A stretch of DNA of 64,000 nucleotides from Marinicella algicola (GCF_028401385.1 NZ_JAQOMR010000001.1:2668501-2732500); one strand, 5' to 3'. Numbered from the stretch's first letter, positions 1 to 10,469 are shown. Translations and numbers: made by a program. Notes: generated from the sequence alone by a model not told the origin.

Positions 1-149
1 TAGGCGATGTAGGAGCCGAGAACCACAAACGAGCCGTGCAGCACGTTGATGACGTTCAAGACACCCCACACCAGAGAAAAACCGACTGAAATGCAGGCAT
101 AGAGCCCGCCTAGCACCAGCCCGTTCAAAAGGATCTGTGCGTATAGCAT
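1..149 (-). CDS. Branched-chain amino acid-type ABC transporter permease (LivH family), N-terminus only
   Basis: Inner-membrane permease of a HAAT-type ABC importer. Only the first 49 residues are in the window; the rest lies beyond base 1. The ATG reads into MLYAQILLNGLVLGGLYACI, the usual LivH opening, with a hydrophobic first membrane segment followed by GFSLVWGVLNVINVLHG, the typical conserved stretch after it. It lies 74 bases downstream of the binding-protein gene on the same strand, so the two are probably one transport operon. The substrate cannot be told from this fragment. Confidence 0.8.
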   Translation of the reverse strand, partial: MLYAQILLNGLVLGGLYACISVGFSLVWGVLNVINVLHGSFVVLGSYIA

Positions 150-222
150 TGGATGTTTTCCGCTGTTTGAGCAGCCGGCCCAAATGGCCGACCACTAAAG
201 CGTTGAATGGCTTTTACCGAGA

Positions 223-1424
223 CTATTCGATGCCGCCGAAGCGCAGGTCCGCCTGCTTGATCTCTTCGGGATAGATCGTCTTGGTGGTGCCGTCCTGGAT
301 CTGGAACACCGGCGGTTCAAGCGAGTCGATCTGTCCGTTCTCGCTGAAATGAACCGGTCCGTAGAAAGTCATGGCGTCCATGCTGGCGAGCGCATCGCGG
401 ACAGCGGTCGGCGCGATGGTGCCAGCCTCTTCGATTGCCAGTTGCAAGACAGCGCCGGCTGCGGCAGCCGAGGCCTCGGCGTAGTCAGGTGTAGCGTCAT
501 ACTCAGCTTCGAACGCGGCCACGAAATCTGCCGTCGTGCCGAACACATCCTCGCCGTCATAGGCAACGGCCGGATGCCACCATGCGGCACTCGAAACATT
601 GTTCGAACGCTCGCCGGTTGCCTCGATGAATTCCTTGTAGGCAGGTCCGGCCAGCATTGTCAGAACCTTGGGCTCAATGCCGAGGTCCGCCATCTGGCGA
701 CGGATCAGGATGAGGTCGTTGATATAGCCCGTGGCAAAGACCCAGTCCGGCTTTGAGCGCATCATCAACGTCATGGCCGAGGCATGGTCCATCGTGCCGA
801 TGGCATATTCGTCAAACGAGATCACTTCGAGACCGTTGCTCTCCGCCGATTTTTCCATCTCGTTGGCGATTGCCAGCGGGAAAGGTCGTTCCGCGCGTAA
901 ATCGCGACGGTGGAAATGTCCTGGTCAGAATCGGCGACGATCCTGGCAAGCGGTTCGGTCAGCGTGCTGTTTGGTGTGAATGTGCCGAACAGATATTCGT
1001 AGCCCTGGTCGTAAACGCCAACGGAAGAGGCCGTCGCGGCGACCATCGGGATCTGATAGCGCTCGGCAACCGAACTTGCGGCTTTGGCTGCGCCGGAGCC
1101 AAACGGCGCAAATAGGAAGTTGACCTCGTCAGCGGTAATCAGCCGCTCGGCGGTCTGAACCGCGCGGGGCGTCTGGCTTTCGTAGTCGACATAGACAATC
1201 TCGACATCATAGGTGGTGTCGCCGGCGGTGATCCCGCCAGCCGCATTGACGGTCTCGGCCCAGAGGTCATAACCACGCTGCTGTTTCAGGCCTTCCGGCG
1301 AGAGCGGCCCTGTCAGCGGAAGCGGTGCGCCGACCCGGATGGTCTCATTGGCAAATGCCGGCTGCGCCAGTAACATCGTGCTGCCGGCAAGCGCAAGCAG
1401 CCAAGTCTTCGCATTATTCGTCAT
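223..1424 (-). CDS. Branched-chain amino acid-type ABC transporter substrate-binding protein (frameshifted)
   Basis: Periplasmic ligand-binding protein (Peripla_BP_6/LivJ-like, about 400 residues) that would feed the LivH-type permease downstream. The N-terminus has a clear Sec signal peptide (MTNNAKTWLLALAGSTMLLA, cleavage near QPAFA-NE). It is followed by the family opening IRVGAPLPLTGPLS and by FAPFGSGAAKAASSVAERY. Start chosen at 1424 because a purine-rich GAGGGG precedes that ATG; an in-frame ATG at 1460 would bury the signal peptide. The frame breaks near 885: adding one T to the run in GACCTTTCCC restores DLFPLAIANEMEKS and the protein runs on to the stop at 223. No other damage is seen, so the gene is probably intact in the organism. 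Confidence 0.8.
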
Positions 1425-1549
1425 TTCGGAACCCCTCAGTTCTCTTTGTTTTTGAAGCATCGGTGAAATTGACGATCACCATGCAAAACGCAGCCTAGGG
1501 AGAAAGAGTGCACCGCGGAAGTCGTAATTAGGGCACACCGCGTTGCGGT

Positions 1550-2458
1550 TTACGCAACGTTGACGAATTCATCAGCGACCGTACGGATATATTCAACCAG
1601 CCGCTGGGCCGCCGGGCTAAGCTCGATTTCCGCGCGTTTGCAGACCTGCGTCGTCGACAGCGACAAGACGGTCGACATGATCGGAACGCCGATCAGCTCT
1701 CCCGATTCCAGCTCCCTTTCGAAGGAGAAGGCCGGGAGAAAGACAATGCCCATATCCTGCAGCGCAAACTGCCGCATCATGTCGATGGAATTGGTTTCCA
1801 GCCTGACATTCAGGGCAAGCTGCTCGGTTTTGACCACATGGTCGACAAGCTGACGAATGCCGAAGGACTGGTCGGGCAGGCCGACCGGTTGCCGCCGGAC
1901 CTCGGCCAGGCTGAGCTCCTGTTTCCGCGCAAGCGGATGATGACGTGACATCACGGCCATCACCGGCTGACGCAGGCTGACAAGCGTATCGATTTCCGCG
2001 CGCGGAAATGGCTGAAACGAAATGCCGATATCGCAGCGATCCTCTGCCACCGCCCGCATCACACCATCGGTTCCGGCAACCATCACCTGATAGGTGATAT
2101 TGGGATGGGCCGCACCGAAACTGGCCAACGCGCGCGGCAGCAGCCCGCCGATCATGCCTTCGACGGTGTAGATAATGACATGGCCGCTTTCGAGGTTTTT
2201 GAGCGCATCGATCTCCGCGCGCAGCCGCTGAAGCTCCTTGTTGCGACCTTTCACATAGCGCAGGATCAACTCGCCGGCCGGCGTCAGCCGGACGCCCTGG
2301 GACTGTCGAACCAGAAGTTCCACACCATAGGCATATTCCAGCTTCTGGATCTGCCGGCTGACCGAGGAAGGTGAAATATGCAGCTTCTCCGAAGCCTTTC
2401 GGATCGATCCAAGCTCTGCGACAGTCTCGAATTGAAAGAAGGCTGTTTCCATATCCAT
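1550..2458 (-). CDS. LysR family transcriptional regulator
   Basis: DNA-binding regulator of 302 residues, normal LysR length. An N-terminal winged helix-turn-helix occupies about residues 5-63 (FETVAELGSIRKASEKLHIS, PSSVSRQIQKLE), followed by a linker helix and an effector-binding domain (about 90-295) with the usual IGISFQPF and LPDQSFGIRQLV-type segments. It lies upstream of, and on the same strand as, the binding protein and permease, and downstream of the ThuA and acyltransferase genes, so it may control this carbohydrate or amino-acid uptake cluster. The inducer is unknown. Two ATG codons (2458, 2452) are equally possible starts. Confidence 0.9.
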   Translation of the reverse strand: MDMETAFFQFETVAELGSIRKASEKLHISPSSVSRQIQKLEYAYGVELLVRQSQGVRLTPAGELILRYVKGRNKELQRLRAEIDALKNLESGHVIIYTVEGMIGGLLPRALASFGAAHPNITYQVMVAGTDGVMRAVAEDRCDIGISFQPFPRAEIDTLVSLRQPVMAVMSRHHPLARKQELSLAEVRRQPVGLPDQSFGIRQLVDHVVKTEQLALNVRLETNSIDMMRQFALQDMGIVFLPAFSFERELESGELIGVPIMSTVLSLSTTQVCKRAEIELSPAAQRLVEYIRTVADEFVNVA

Positions 2459-2746
2459 TCCGGTTTGGCTGAGTGATGCCCGGCGGCTGCCAGTCCTGCC
2501 TTCAAAGGTCGACGTCTAGGCCGAGTCTCTCATCCGTATCAGTCTGGCAAGAGGCAAGGCGGCAAAACAGATAGGCCGATGCGATCTGCCCACGTTATGG
2601 CGCAAGCAGCAGTTTTGCAATTCCGGGCCAAGATCCACGCTTTGACTGGCCTTCCCGTTGGGCTGTTTGACACCGGGGCCTGTCCTGCTTCGCGTGCGCC
2701 CTCTTGAAAGCCGGAAAGGCGGGCGCGCTCCACGGCAAAGCAGCAT

Positions 2747-3400
2747 TCAAAGCGCCCGGGCGGCCCAGAGCAGACCACGGGTCAATATGGTGCGCACATG
2801 CGGTATTTTGAGTTCGTCGGCGGTGTGACCGAGCGCGCAATAAAACACCCTGCCCGCACCATGGGTCGTGGTGAATACCACAGGCATCACGACATTTTTG
2901 CGCCAGGGATGAAACTCGCCGGAAAACGTCGTGGTCGCCAGCACCTCGACCGCCGGATCGTAATTCAGGTAATATTGCTCCGAGGTATGCTCAAAGCTCT
3001 CGATGCCGTCCATGATCGGGTGATCGGGACGGGTAACATCAACCCGATAGGTGATGATATTACCCGGGTGCGAGACCCAGTAGCAGCTTGCTGCATAACG
3101 GAAGGGAACGCTTGAACGAAAGCTGGTCGCAAGCCCCATGTGATAGCCAGCAAGCCCGGTCCCGGCCTGCACTGCCGCGATCAGATTGGACATTCTGTCC
3201 TTTTCCAGTTCACCGTCGGTGATGACCGGAACCACAAGCGCATTGGCGCCGACATCTTCAGCACCGAGGGCGTCATAATCATCGGTTACCTCGACCGAAA
3301 AATCGTATTCCTCCAGAATACGCCGGATGATCGCAGCGCCCTCTCTGGGGGTGTGAAGCTCCATGCCGCCGTAAACCACAAGCGCCTTTCGCCTGACCAT
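2747..3400 (-). CDS. ThuA-like domain protein
   Basis: 217-residue protein with a ThuA (trehalose-utilisation type) fold, a class I glutamine-amidotransferase-like flavodoxin-type domain. Visible family features are the opening KALVVYGGMELHTP, the segment LVVPVITDGELEKD, AGYHMGLATSF, the YRVDVTRPDHPI segment around residue 120, and near the C-terminus VVFTTTHGAGRVFYCALGHT, the conserved ThuA signature. ThuA-like proteins usually sit in sugar or polyol catabolic operons; the reaction is not established for most. It is 27 bases from the acyltransferase gene on the same strand, suggesting one transcript. Confidence 0.85.
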   Translation of the reverse strand: MVRRKALVVYGGMELHTPREGAAIIRRILEEYDFSVEVTDDYDALGAEDVGANALVVPVITDGELEKDRMSNLIAAVQAGTGLAGYHMGLATSFRSSVPFRYAASCYWVSHPGNIITYRVDVTRPDHPIMDGIESFEHTSEQYYLNYDPAVEVLATTTFSGEFHPWRKNVVMPVVFTTTHGAGRVFYCALGHTADELKIPHVRTILTRGLLWAARAL

Positions 3401-3427
3401 GACCGGTCTCCTCTGGTTGTCGATCCG

Positions 3428-5025
3428 CTAAAGCCCGAGGCCGACGGCTTGCGTGCGGTGAACACCTTTGGGCACATAGTCGAATTGATCATCTCGCTTC
3501 AGGAGTTTTGCCGCCAGGTGAATCACCGACAGCCACATTTCCGTGCCCTGAAGTCCCGGCTCCTGCCCGTCGGCAAAAGCAAAACCTGCGCCCTCCTGCC
3601 AGCGTGACGACGCGCGGGTGATGATCGAGCGGGCGACGGCCTCGGCTTCGGCACGGCGGTGATCGGTCTGAGCCAGACACAAGAGCAGCGGATGAATCGT
3701 ATCGAGCAGATTGCAGGCCGTGTATGTCGCGCCGGAAAAACCCTCATGGTTGCGGTAATTGGCAAGCACGGAATTGATCGCTGCTTCCGGGTGCGGAACC
3801 GGCAGGCCGAATTGCGCATAAGTTCCCCGCGTCAGGCGGTAGAACCCGTTGACCGGCGGCAACAGCCCTTCCGACGCCGTCGGCGCGCCCCAAAGCCCGG
3901 TCGCTCTGTCAACATGGAGCGCGAGCCAACCGAACAGGATCTCGCGCGCGCGGTCGGTGGAAAAGCCAGTCGAAAAATAGCGCGCGTTGAAATAGATTGC
4001 GGTCCCGATCGCATCGACCGCCGCACCCGCGCCCCAGGCATTGTCGTGCCAGGGAAGACTTTCCAGCCAGGCGCAGAGCTCCGGCGCAGTGCGTTCGACT
4101 GCGGCGACCCTGTGTTCAGGCCGGCTGCCGAGCACTTCCAGCGCGTAACCGACCGAAAGGACATTGTAGAGTGCCAACCCGTCATCGCGCTGCGGCCGGT
4201 CAGGTTTCGGCGGCTGGCCGGGATCGGGAAAAGCCCCGTTTCGGGGTCCTGAACGGCTTTCAGCGTCATGATTGCCGCTGCAGTATCGAGCCCTTCCGGC
4301 TGATCGTCGAGACCCGCAGCAATTTCAACCGCATCGCAGAGATGGCGCATGCTTGGGCGCTCCGCACCGTCGGCCTCGCGCGAGACATAAACGCCATCGC
4401 GCATGTTCTTCGCCAATATTGTGCGCCACTCGGCTTTGATCCTGTCGCCGACTTCCCCCAGGGCCGCATCAATATCGGCACCCGGCGCTACCCGTTTCTC
4501 GCCGCGCCGGCGGATCGGTTTTGCAGGTACGCCGCCGGCGATCATGAGGGGCGGAATATCGCGGGTCACGGTCGCACCGGCGGCAATCACCGCGCCGCGA
4601 CCAATACGCACGCCGTCAAGCACCACCACATTGGCGCCGATCCAGACATCGTCTTCGATGACAACGCCACGGCTTTCATGCGGCTGCTGAGAGATCGGCA
4701 CGTCAGGGTCGTCATAGCCATGATTGAACCCCATGATCTGCACATGCGAGGCGATGCGCACGTGGTCTCCGCAGGAGACCTTGCCTGCCAGGCAGGCATA
4801 GGCATTGACCGAGCAATCAGCACCGATGGTGATATCACCGCGCACGACGGCATAACCGGCAATGTAGGATGCGGCGCCAAACACCAGCCTTTCAGTGAAG
4901 ATGAAAGCCATTTCCGCGATATAGGCCGTGGGGTCGATGACCGCTCCGGCATTTTCCGCCAGACCGGCGCAACGCGCTCGGTGGGCGGGCGCATCGATAT
5001 CCTCAGCTGTGCGCTCCCAGGTCAT
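3428..5025 (-). CDS. Hexapeptide acyltransferase with a C-terminal helical (toroid-like) domain (frameshifted)
   Basis: Reconstructed protein of about 532 residues. Residues 30-200 are a left-handed beta-helix acyltransferase: repeated hexapeptides (VVRGDITIGADCSVNAYACL, later IEDDVWIGANVVVLDGVRIG), MGFNHGYDDPDVPI with a likely catalytic His, and the exit motif IAGGVPAKPI. The remainder (about 200-532) is a tryptophan- and histidine-rich helical domain (SLPWHDNAWGAGA, GLWGAPTASEGLLPPVNGFY, HEGFSGATYTACNLLDTIHP) that looks like an alpha/alpha toroid and may bind or modify a glycan. The frame breaks near 4230; one extra C in CTTTTCCCG gives GLFPDPGQPPKPDRP and joins both halves. Whether the second half is catalytic cannot be told. 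Confidence 0.65.
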
Positions 5026-5341
5026 GAATTGCAGGCGCTCTCCACGCAGCCCTAGCCCTTTTTACTATCATCATTTTCGCCGTCGAGGGCCAGACTCATG
5101 CAGTCGCTCCATTGGGTTGGGTTCGATCATGTGTCCAAAACGGACGGCCGGAACAGGATGGTAGAATCACGCCTGCTGCCGCCACCTCTTCCCGAACGCA
5201 TCCGTTTGAACCCGCAGGCTCAGCCGACATGCGGTATCAGGAATACGCTGGGCAGGTTATAGACCGGCGATCCGGCGTCAAGGTCCCCGTCAGCATCTGC
5301 CGGCATCCGTCCGGACGAAAACGCCGGGTTAATGCCCGACC
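5026..5341. other. No gene seen
   Basis: Short overlapping frames only; none has a recognisable domain or a plausible ribosome-binding site. The region separates the minus-strand operon starting at 5025 from the MFS remnant and presumably carries the operon promoter. No convincing -35/-10 pair could be picked. Confidence 0.4.
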
Positions 5342-5557
5342 TGCGCTCATTATGCACACGCGTCGGCCCGTCTGGCGGTTCCGCTCAATCTTGCCTTCGC
5401 GACCGCACCTCCGACCTTCACCGCCATCATTACCTTTGCTGGAGGTCACGCCGCTCTGTGGCTGGCTTTTCTTTTGTCGATCGTCGCCTTCATCGCAATG
5501 CTTGGGGTTGTATTTTTAAACCGTCTCCCAGCGGATACCCCGCCGCAGACATCCTAA
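5342..5557 (+). pseudogene. C-terminal remnant of an MFS transporter
   Basis: A reading frame ending at the TAA of 5555-5557 encodes a membrane-protein tail: SARLAVPLNLAFATAPPTF, then ITFAGGHAALWLAFLLSIVAFIAMLG as a strong transmembrane helix, and a short polar tail VVFLNRLPADTPPQTS. This is the usual last helix and tail of a major facilitator protein. Nothing upstream supplies the other helices or a start codon, so it is a truncated relic. The family call is inference from composition and position of the helix; another polytopic transporter is possible. Confidence 0.45.
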
Positions 5558-5695
5558 GTTTTCATGTGCCTGATAGCGGCTTCGACGGTCAACTCGTTGC
5601 TTGAGTTCGCGGCGGATGGCCGTCTGCAAATGGGGCAAGACAGAGTTACCTTGTTCCTTCAAGTGAATAATCGGTTTTGAGAAACGTTTCAGTGT

Positions 5696-6472
5696 TCAGA
5701 TTTCGAGTGGCTGCAGCCGCTTTATTGGCTCGAAATGATGCATTGTCTCGAATGTGCAGAATTCCACCGGGCCGAGGCGAATGTCCAGAAGGTCGGCCCG
5801 GACGTCTTCAAACAGGGCATCTGATTGCTGTATATGATCTTTCGCCACGTGTCGCGGCATCCGGCCAATACGATAGGCAAAGGAAATATGGAACTGATAG
5901 CTGTCATGGTCGACACGGCGCAATCCAGTTGCCGCCCGGAGGCGATCACGCATCTGCCAGAGTGCATCAAAGCTTTCCTGGTCTGCAGGTTCAGCATGGA
6001 TTGAATATCCTGCCTTAAGGTGATCTGCGCGGACATTAACCCCGGAAAATCCCGAGATCTTTTCTATGTCGTTCAAAAAACGACGATTCATCTGATCACG
6101 TGTCAGGTCATAATCAAGCCCCTCAGGCCAGCCATCGGTTGTGATCGGATTGCCGGAAATGCCGCAAAAAACGGTCATGTGAAAACTCTTATGCGGCAGA
6201 AAGGTAAAATAGCGCGCCGTCGGCAGTGCTCTGAGCCGATCCTGAAGGCCGCATAGAACGTGATAGGCCTTGGATGACTGATTGATGTGGCAGATAAATG
6301 TGTTACCGGGAAACGGCAGAACCTTGCCTTCCATTGAGAACTTTTCACCGCCTGTTTCGTGGCTGACACCGGGAAGTGGCTTTCGCTCTTTTCCGGTTTC
6401 GTCGATCCGGTCAAGCCAATGATTTACTGGTGCCAGTGTTCGCGTGGGGTGAAATGTTCTGGAGGTCATCAA
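5696..6472 (-). CDS. DUF1868 protein, 2H phosphoesterase-like
   Basis: 258-residue protein of the DUF1868 family, related to 2H (two-histidine) phosphoesterases such as RNA ligase-like and cyclic phosphodiesterases. Both signature elements are visible: SFHMTVFCGI (HxT) around residues 97-104 and QFHISFAYRIGR (HxS) around residues 205-212, as expected for the paired catalytic histidines. No signal peptide, so cytoplasmic. It is the last gene of the ABC operon 10423-5696, separated from the binding-protein gene by a stem-loop. The context suggests it acts on the imported compound, perhaps a phosphodiester; that is inference. Confidence 0.75.
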   Translation of the reverse strand: MMTSRTFHPTRTLAPVNHWLDRIDETGKERKPLPGVSHETGGEKFSMEGKVLPFPGNTFICHINQSSKAYHVLCGLQDRLRALPTARYFTFLPHKSFHMTVFCGISGNPITTDGWPEGLDYDLTRDQMNRRFLNDIEKISGFSGVNVRADHLKAGYSIHAEPADQESFDALWQMRDRLRAATGLRRVDHDSYQFHISFAYRIGRMPRHVAKDHIQQSDALFEDVRADLLDIRLGPVEFCTFETMHHFEPIKRLQPLEI

Positions 6473-6510
6473 GTTATGCCTTTTTTATTTTTGTTGGATA
6501 TTTCAAAGTA

Positions 6511-6534
6511 CCCGGCGGCAAAACCACCGCCGGG
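6511..6534 (-). terminator. Stem-loop between binding protein and DUF1868 genes
   Basis: Perfect 8-bp stem CCCGGCGG / CCGCCGGG with an 8-base loop. On the transcribed minus strand there is no long T-tract after it, so it is more likely a partial terminator or 3' mRNA-stabilising hairpin, as is common after binding-protein genes in ABC operons, than a full stop before the DUF1868 gene. Confidence 0.6.
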
Positions 6535-6551
6535 TTACAATGATCAAAAGA

Positions 6552-7648
6552 TCAACGTTCAAGAATGACATTATCGACGAAAGACGCTTCCATTTCCTTT
6601 TGAACGGCTGGGCTGCACTCGGGACCGAATACTGACGTTGGGTATTGGAAATCAGCGCATAGCTGTCGTCCGAATTGGCATTCATCGGCGCCGTGCCGAA
6701 GGTCGCGTTAAACTGCGTCTGGGTTTCAGGCAATGTCAGCCAGTCGATGAAAAGAGCAGCGGCCGCTGGATGCGGCGCGTTTTGCGGAATAGCAACGCCG
6801 TTGCCACCACCATTCATGCCCATTTCCGGGACATAGAGCTTGAGGTCCTTGCGGGCTTCACCGCTCTTTTGAAGACTGGCAAGGTGATCTTCCCAGACTG
6901 GAACCATGGACAACTCGCCATCGGAAAGACGGATAATGCTGTCTGCATTGGACGTTGTGATCACATAGTCATCGGCATACTGGTTGAAGAATTCGAAGCC
7001 CGGCGCAAGCGCATCCATACGGGCTTCAGAAGCGTCACCATCGTTGAAGTCAAGACCGGTCAGGACCCGAAGCATATTCTCGTAGTAAGACGGGCCGGAA
7101 CCGCCGTTTTCATAGTTAAATCCAAACTTGCCGGGATTTTTTGCCAGAAAGCTGCAAATTCTTCGGGCGTCTGTGGCAGGTCGCTTGCATCCACCTTGGC
7201 CGGATCATAGGCGATACCGGTCTGGTTACCCCAGTATGCGAGTACATAGGCGCCACCATCGACATTGTTGACGGTGTTCACGCGGCCGTCATCTTTAGGA
7301 AGCATGTCCAGCGGTGTGAACAGTTTGGGGAAATCCAGTGTTGACATATCGCCATAACCCCAGGCGAAAACATCGATATCGCCGATGTCGCTGCCCCTGG
7401 CAGCCAAGAGCTTGTCAGCATTACCGGACGCGGTTCCACCTGCCGGGATGTTGACCTTGATACCGTATTTTTTCAAACGGTGCGACAGCCTTGCGAAAGT
7501 CGTCTTGGAAGTACCAGACATACCAGTTGACTTCGCCTTCCTGTTTGGCCTGAGCCACAACATCGTCCCAGTTCTGAGTGTCTTGAGCAAAGGCAGTGCC
7601 TGCAAAAAGCGCAAGCGCGGCAGATGAGAGAGTGAGCAGTTTCAGCAT
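6552..7648 (-). CDS. ABC transporter substrate-binding protein, Fe3+/polyamine type (frameshifted)
   Basis: Periplasmic binding protein of about 365 residues (SBP_bac family). The signal peptide is clear: MLKLLTLSSAALALFAGTAF, cleavage after AQ. Visible family segments are WDDVVAQAKQEGEVNWYVWY, YVLAYWGNQTGIAYDPAKVD, and PAAAALFIDWLTLPETQTQF. Three frame breaks: an A-run near 7485 is one base too long, an A-run near 7135 is one base short (repair gives WQKNPGKFGFNYENGG), and near 6640 (repair gives VFGPECSPAVQKEME), moving the true stop to 6552. It belongs with the ATPase and permeases upstream. Substrate unknown; the family takes up iron, polyamines, phosphonates and sugar derivatives. Confidence 0.8.
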
Positions 7649-7695
7649 AATGAGAAGGTCTCCGTTGGGTTTCTTCCGAGGGGCATTAAACCGCG

Positions 7696-8522
7696 TCACC
7701 CCTTGCCCGATGCAAGCGTCGGATTGGCCGACTTCAAGAGCTTTTCCAAAATCAGCATCAGGAGCACGTTGGGAACGACGAGGATGAGCGACAGCACCGC
7801 GGCATTGGGACGCACAAAGTCCTGGCCAAGGGCTGCGTAAAGAAGGGTCGGAACCGTGACGATTTCCGGTGAACCGACAATATAGGCGATTGCAAACTCT
7901 TCGATCGACTGAATGAAGACGATCAGGAGCGTAGCAAAATGCCAGGCCGCAAGGCCGGCAGGTAGGCCGCAGAAAATCGCGCCCAAGGCGATGCGCCCAG
8001 ATCCCGCGCGGCATCAACATGGTCCTGTCGGACCTGCTCGAAGCTGATGGTCATGATCCTTATGGCATAGGGCAGGAACAGCACCGAATGGGCAAAGACG
8101 ATTGCCCCGAAACGGAAGCCCTGCAGTCCGAGCGTAAACAGAAGCGCGGTAAAGAAGATTGAAGTGACAAAGCTTGGTACGACGAGTGGCAGCAGGCATA
8201 GTATTTTCGCAACCGATCGTCCGGGAAAATTAAAACGCCCGAGCGCAAGCGCTGTTGGCATAGCCAGAAGCAGGCAGGTCACCGCTGCTGTCGGAGCGAG
8301 CGTGTAAGAGGTCAAAAGCGCTTGCTTTAGCCCTGAGTGCTGCCACATCTCACTCCAACGGACAAAAGACATGACCGGTGGCAGCAATGTCGCAGCCGTC
8401 CAAGGTTTCGCCGGGTCTGTCAAAGACCATAAAATAGCAATAGCAAAGGGAATGATCAGCCACAGGATGAAGCCGAAGCCGAGCAGAATGAGCAAAACCG
8501 TATCAAGCCTTTTGCGGGTCAT
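7696..8522 (-). CDS. ABC transporter permease, second subunit (frameshifted)
   Basis: Inner-membrane permease of the binding-protein-dependent (MetI-like) family, about 275 residues. The first transmembrane segment follows MTRKRLDTVLLILLGFGFIL. The cytoplasmic EAA loop is seen as DHVDAARDLGASPWARFSAAYLP (about residues 170-190), where the ATPase docks. Near 7950-7990 the frame changes and the last helices continue as ATLLIVFIQSIEEFAIAYIV and VLSLILVVPNVLLMLILEKL. It overlaps the start of its own operon partner by four bases (8519-8522), so the two permeases are translationally coupled. Confidence 0.8.
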
Positions 8523-9372
8523 TTCAGCCGCCCTTTCATGATGAGACGTGCCGCAAGGGCAAGAACGGTCGAGCCGATCAGGGCCAGAACCATCAGTGCA
8601 ACACCGACAACGGCTGCAGCGTGCCAGCCACCACGCCCTTTGAAAAACACCATCAATTGCGCCAGAGACTGAACGTTGGTCGGCCCGACAACGGTCTGAA
8701 ATGAGAAGTCAGCCAGTGCGCCAATAAAGATGATCACAAGCGCGGCCTGCATTGCAGAGACAGAAAGCGGCGCAATGACCTTTCGAAACCGAGACCAGCT
8801 GCCTGCTCCGAGATCACGTGCTGCATCGATCACATCATCGGAAATCCCTGAACCGCCCCAGTTAAAAGAAGCAACGCAAACGGAAGATTCTTCCAGACCT
8901 GAAGAATGAGAACAACAATACCGTGGCGATCATTCTGGAGCCGATGCGGATGGTCCCATATACCGAGAGACTGCATCAATTGGTTTAGCGGCCCATGATA
9001 GGCAATGATGTTGAGAAAAAGGAAAGCAGCCACCAGGCCATGCACAAGCATAGGTGCTTTCAGCATAGAGCCGATAGTCATTGAGCCAGTAAATGGCTTG
9101 CGAAGCCAGATGGCTAGCGGATAGGCAAGCGCCACTGAAAGGATCGCGCTGACCGTGCCGATATAAAGTGAATAACGCACCGAGCGAAAGAATAAACGAC
9201 GACCAAAAACGTCGCCCCAGTATTCAAAAGAAAACTGGCTGTCTGTGCCGAAACTGAAAAAGCCGAGGGACTGTGCAACCGCCATGTAAACGACGGTACC
9301 GATCAGCGCGATGATCAGACCGAGGCCCGGTGTCAGGAGCAGTAAAACGGTCAACCAGCGTCGTACTGTCAT
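8519..9372 (-). CDS. ABC transporter permease, first subunit (frameshifted)
   Basis: MetI-like inner-membrane permease of about 284 residues. Transmembrane stretches include LTVLLLLTPGLGLIIALIGT, LYIGTVSAILSVALAYPLAI and LVHGLVAAFLFLNIIAY. The EAA loop is DVIDAARDLGAGSWSRFRKV. The frame breaks near 8845: one more G in CAGGGATTTCC gives GAVQGISDDVIDAARDLG and joins the halves. It overlaps the ATPase stop (9369-9372) and the second permease start (8519-8522) by four bases each, a tightly coupled importer operon. Confidence 0.8.
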
Positions 9373-10423
9373 TGGGTTGCTCCAAGCAGGATCACGTCGT
9401 CCGGCGCGACGGCGAAATGCACTTTGTCGCCTTCTCTGAGGGCTGTTTCACGCGTTTGAAGCCGATATGCATGGCCATTTGTTTCCACAATCAGATCGGT
9501 GAAGTGTCCCTGAAACGCACGATTGATGACACGCCCGGAAAGAGCTCCATCGGCTGGGCCACTCAAAAGTCGAATGGTTTCGGGCCGGAAGCAAAGACTG
9601 AAGCGACCGGATGGCAAAGAGCTTTCTTTCGGCGCTGTGAAAGCTCCGATCGGGGTATCAATCAGCGGTTCAGATCCACCGTCGCACGCCCGCACGTATG
9701 CATGAAAGATATTGGCCGCCCCGATAAAATCAGCAACAAAACGGGTCTTGGGACGCTTATAAAGCACCTCCGGTGTATCGGCTTGTTCTACCCTGCCGGC
9801 ATTCATCACAAAGATACGGTCGGAGAGCGCAAGCGCTTCAGTCTGGTCGTGGGTCACATAAATCGCGGTCAGGCCAAAATCCTGTTGGATCCGGCGAATT
9901 TCAATACGCACCTGATCGCGCAATTTTGCATCAAGGTTGGAAAGCGGCTCATCGAATAAAATGACACCAGGACGCATCACCAGAGCGCGGCCCAGCGAAA
10001 CCCTCTGCTGCTGCCCACCGGACAGTTGGTTCGGTAGTTTTGCAAGCTGTGGTTCAAGACCGAGTTTTTCTGCGACTTCGCCGACACGCTGAAGGCGCTC
10101 CTTGCGTGGCACTTTTTCTGTTTAAGTCCGAACACCAGATTCTGACCCACCGTAAGATGTGGAAATAAAGCATAGGACTGAAAGCAAAGGGCCGTGTCGC
10201 GCGATTCTGGCGGAACCTTTGTGACGTCTTGATCGCCGAGGTGAATCGTGCCTGCCGTAGGGACAAGAAAGCCCGAAATCATCTTCAGTAGAGTTGTCTT
10301 GCCGCAACCGGACGGACCAAGAAGCGTAACAAACTCACCGGGTTCAACGGCGAAATTGACATCGTTGACGGCTGTGAATCTATCGAAACGCATGGTGAGA
10401 TGTTCAGCCGAAATGCCGGTCAT
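9369..10423 (-). CDS. ABC transporter ATP-binding protein, Fe3+/polyamine type (frameshifted)
   Basis: Cytoplasmic ATPase of about 351 residues (PotA/FbpC type). Walker A GPSGCGKTT (about residues 36-44), Q-loop CFQSYALFPHLTV, ABC signature LSGGQQQRVSLGRAL, Walker B VILFDEPLSNLDAKL and switch His in IYVTHDQTEAL are all present. The C-terminal third is a TOBE-like regulatory domain. The frame breaks near 10120; one more A in CAGAAAAAGTGCC gives KKVPRKERLQRV. It is the first gene of the operon and is divergent from the ROK regulator, 168 bases apart. Confidence 0.88.
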
Positions 10424-10452
10424 TGTCTTGCCCCTGTTGTCGCCACACCTTA

Positions 10453-10469
10453 TTACTCATGTTAAGTAA
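10453..10469. promoter_or_regulatory. Dyad in the divergent ABC-operon / ROK promoter region
   Basis: TTACT-CATGTTA-AGTAA is a perfect 5-bp inverted repeat with a 7-base spacer, in an AT-rich stretch 30 bases upstream of the ATPase start and on the other side of the ROK gene. A related CATGTTAA occurs just after the ROK gene (about 11754-11761). A plausible operator for the ROK protein; no footprint evidence. Confidence 0.4.

Noticed and set aside
349..756. Plus-strand frame of 135 codons inside the binding-protein gene
   Set aside because: Antisense shadow in GC-rich coding DNA; the minus-strand frame has a signal peptide and family motifs.
3997..5055. Plus-strand frame of 352 codons across the acyltransferase
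   Set aside because: Antisense of a clear hexapeptide-repeat protein; arginine/histidine-rich with no domain.
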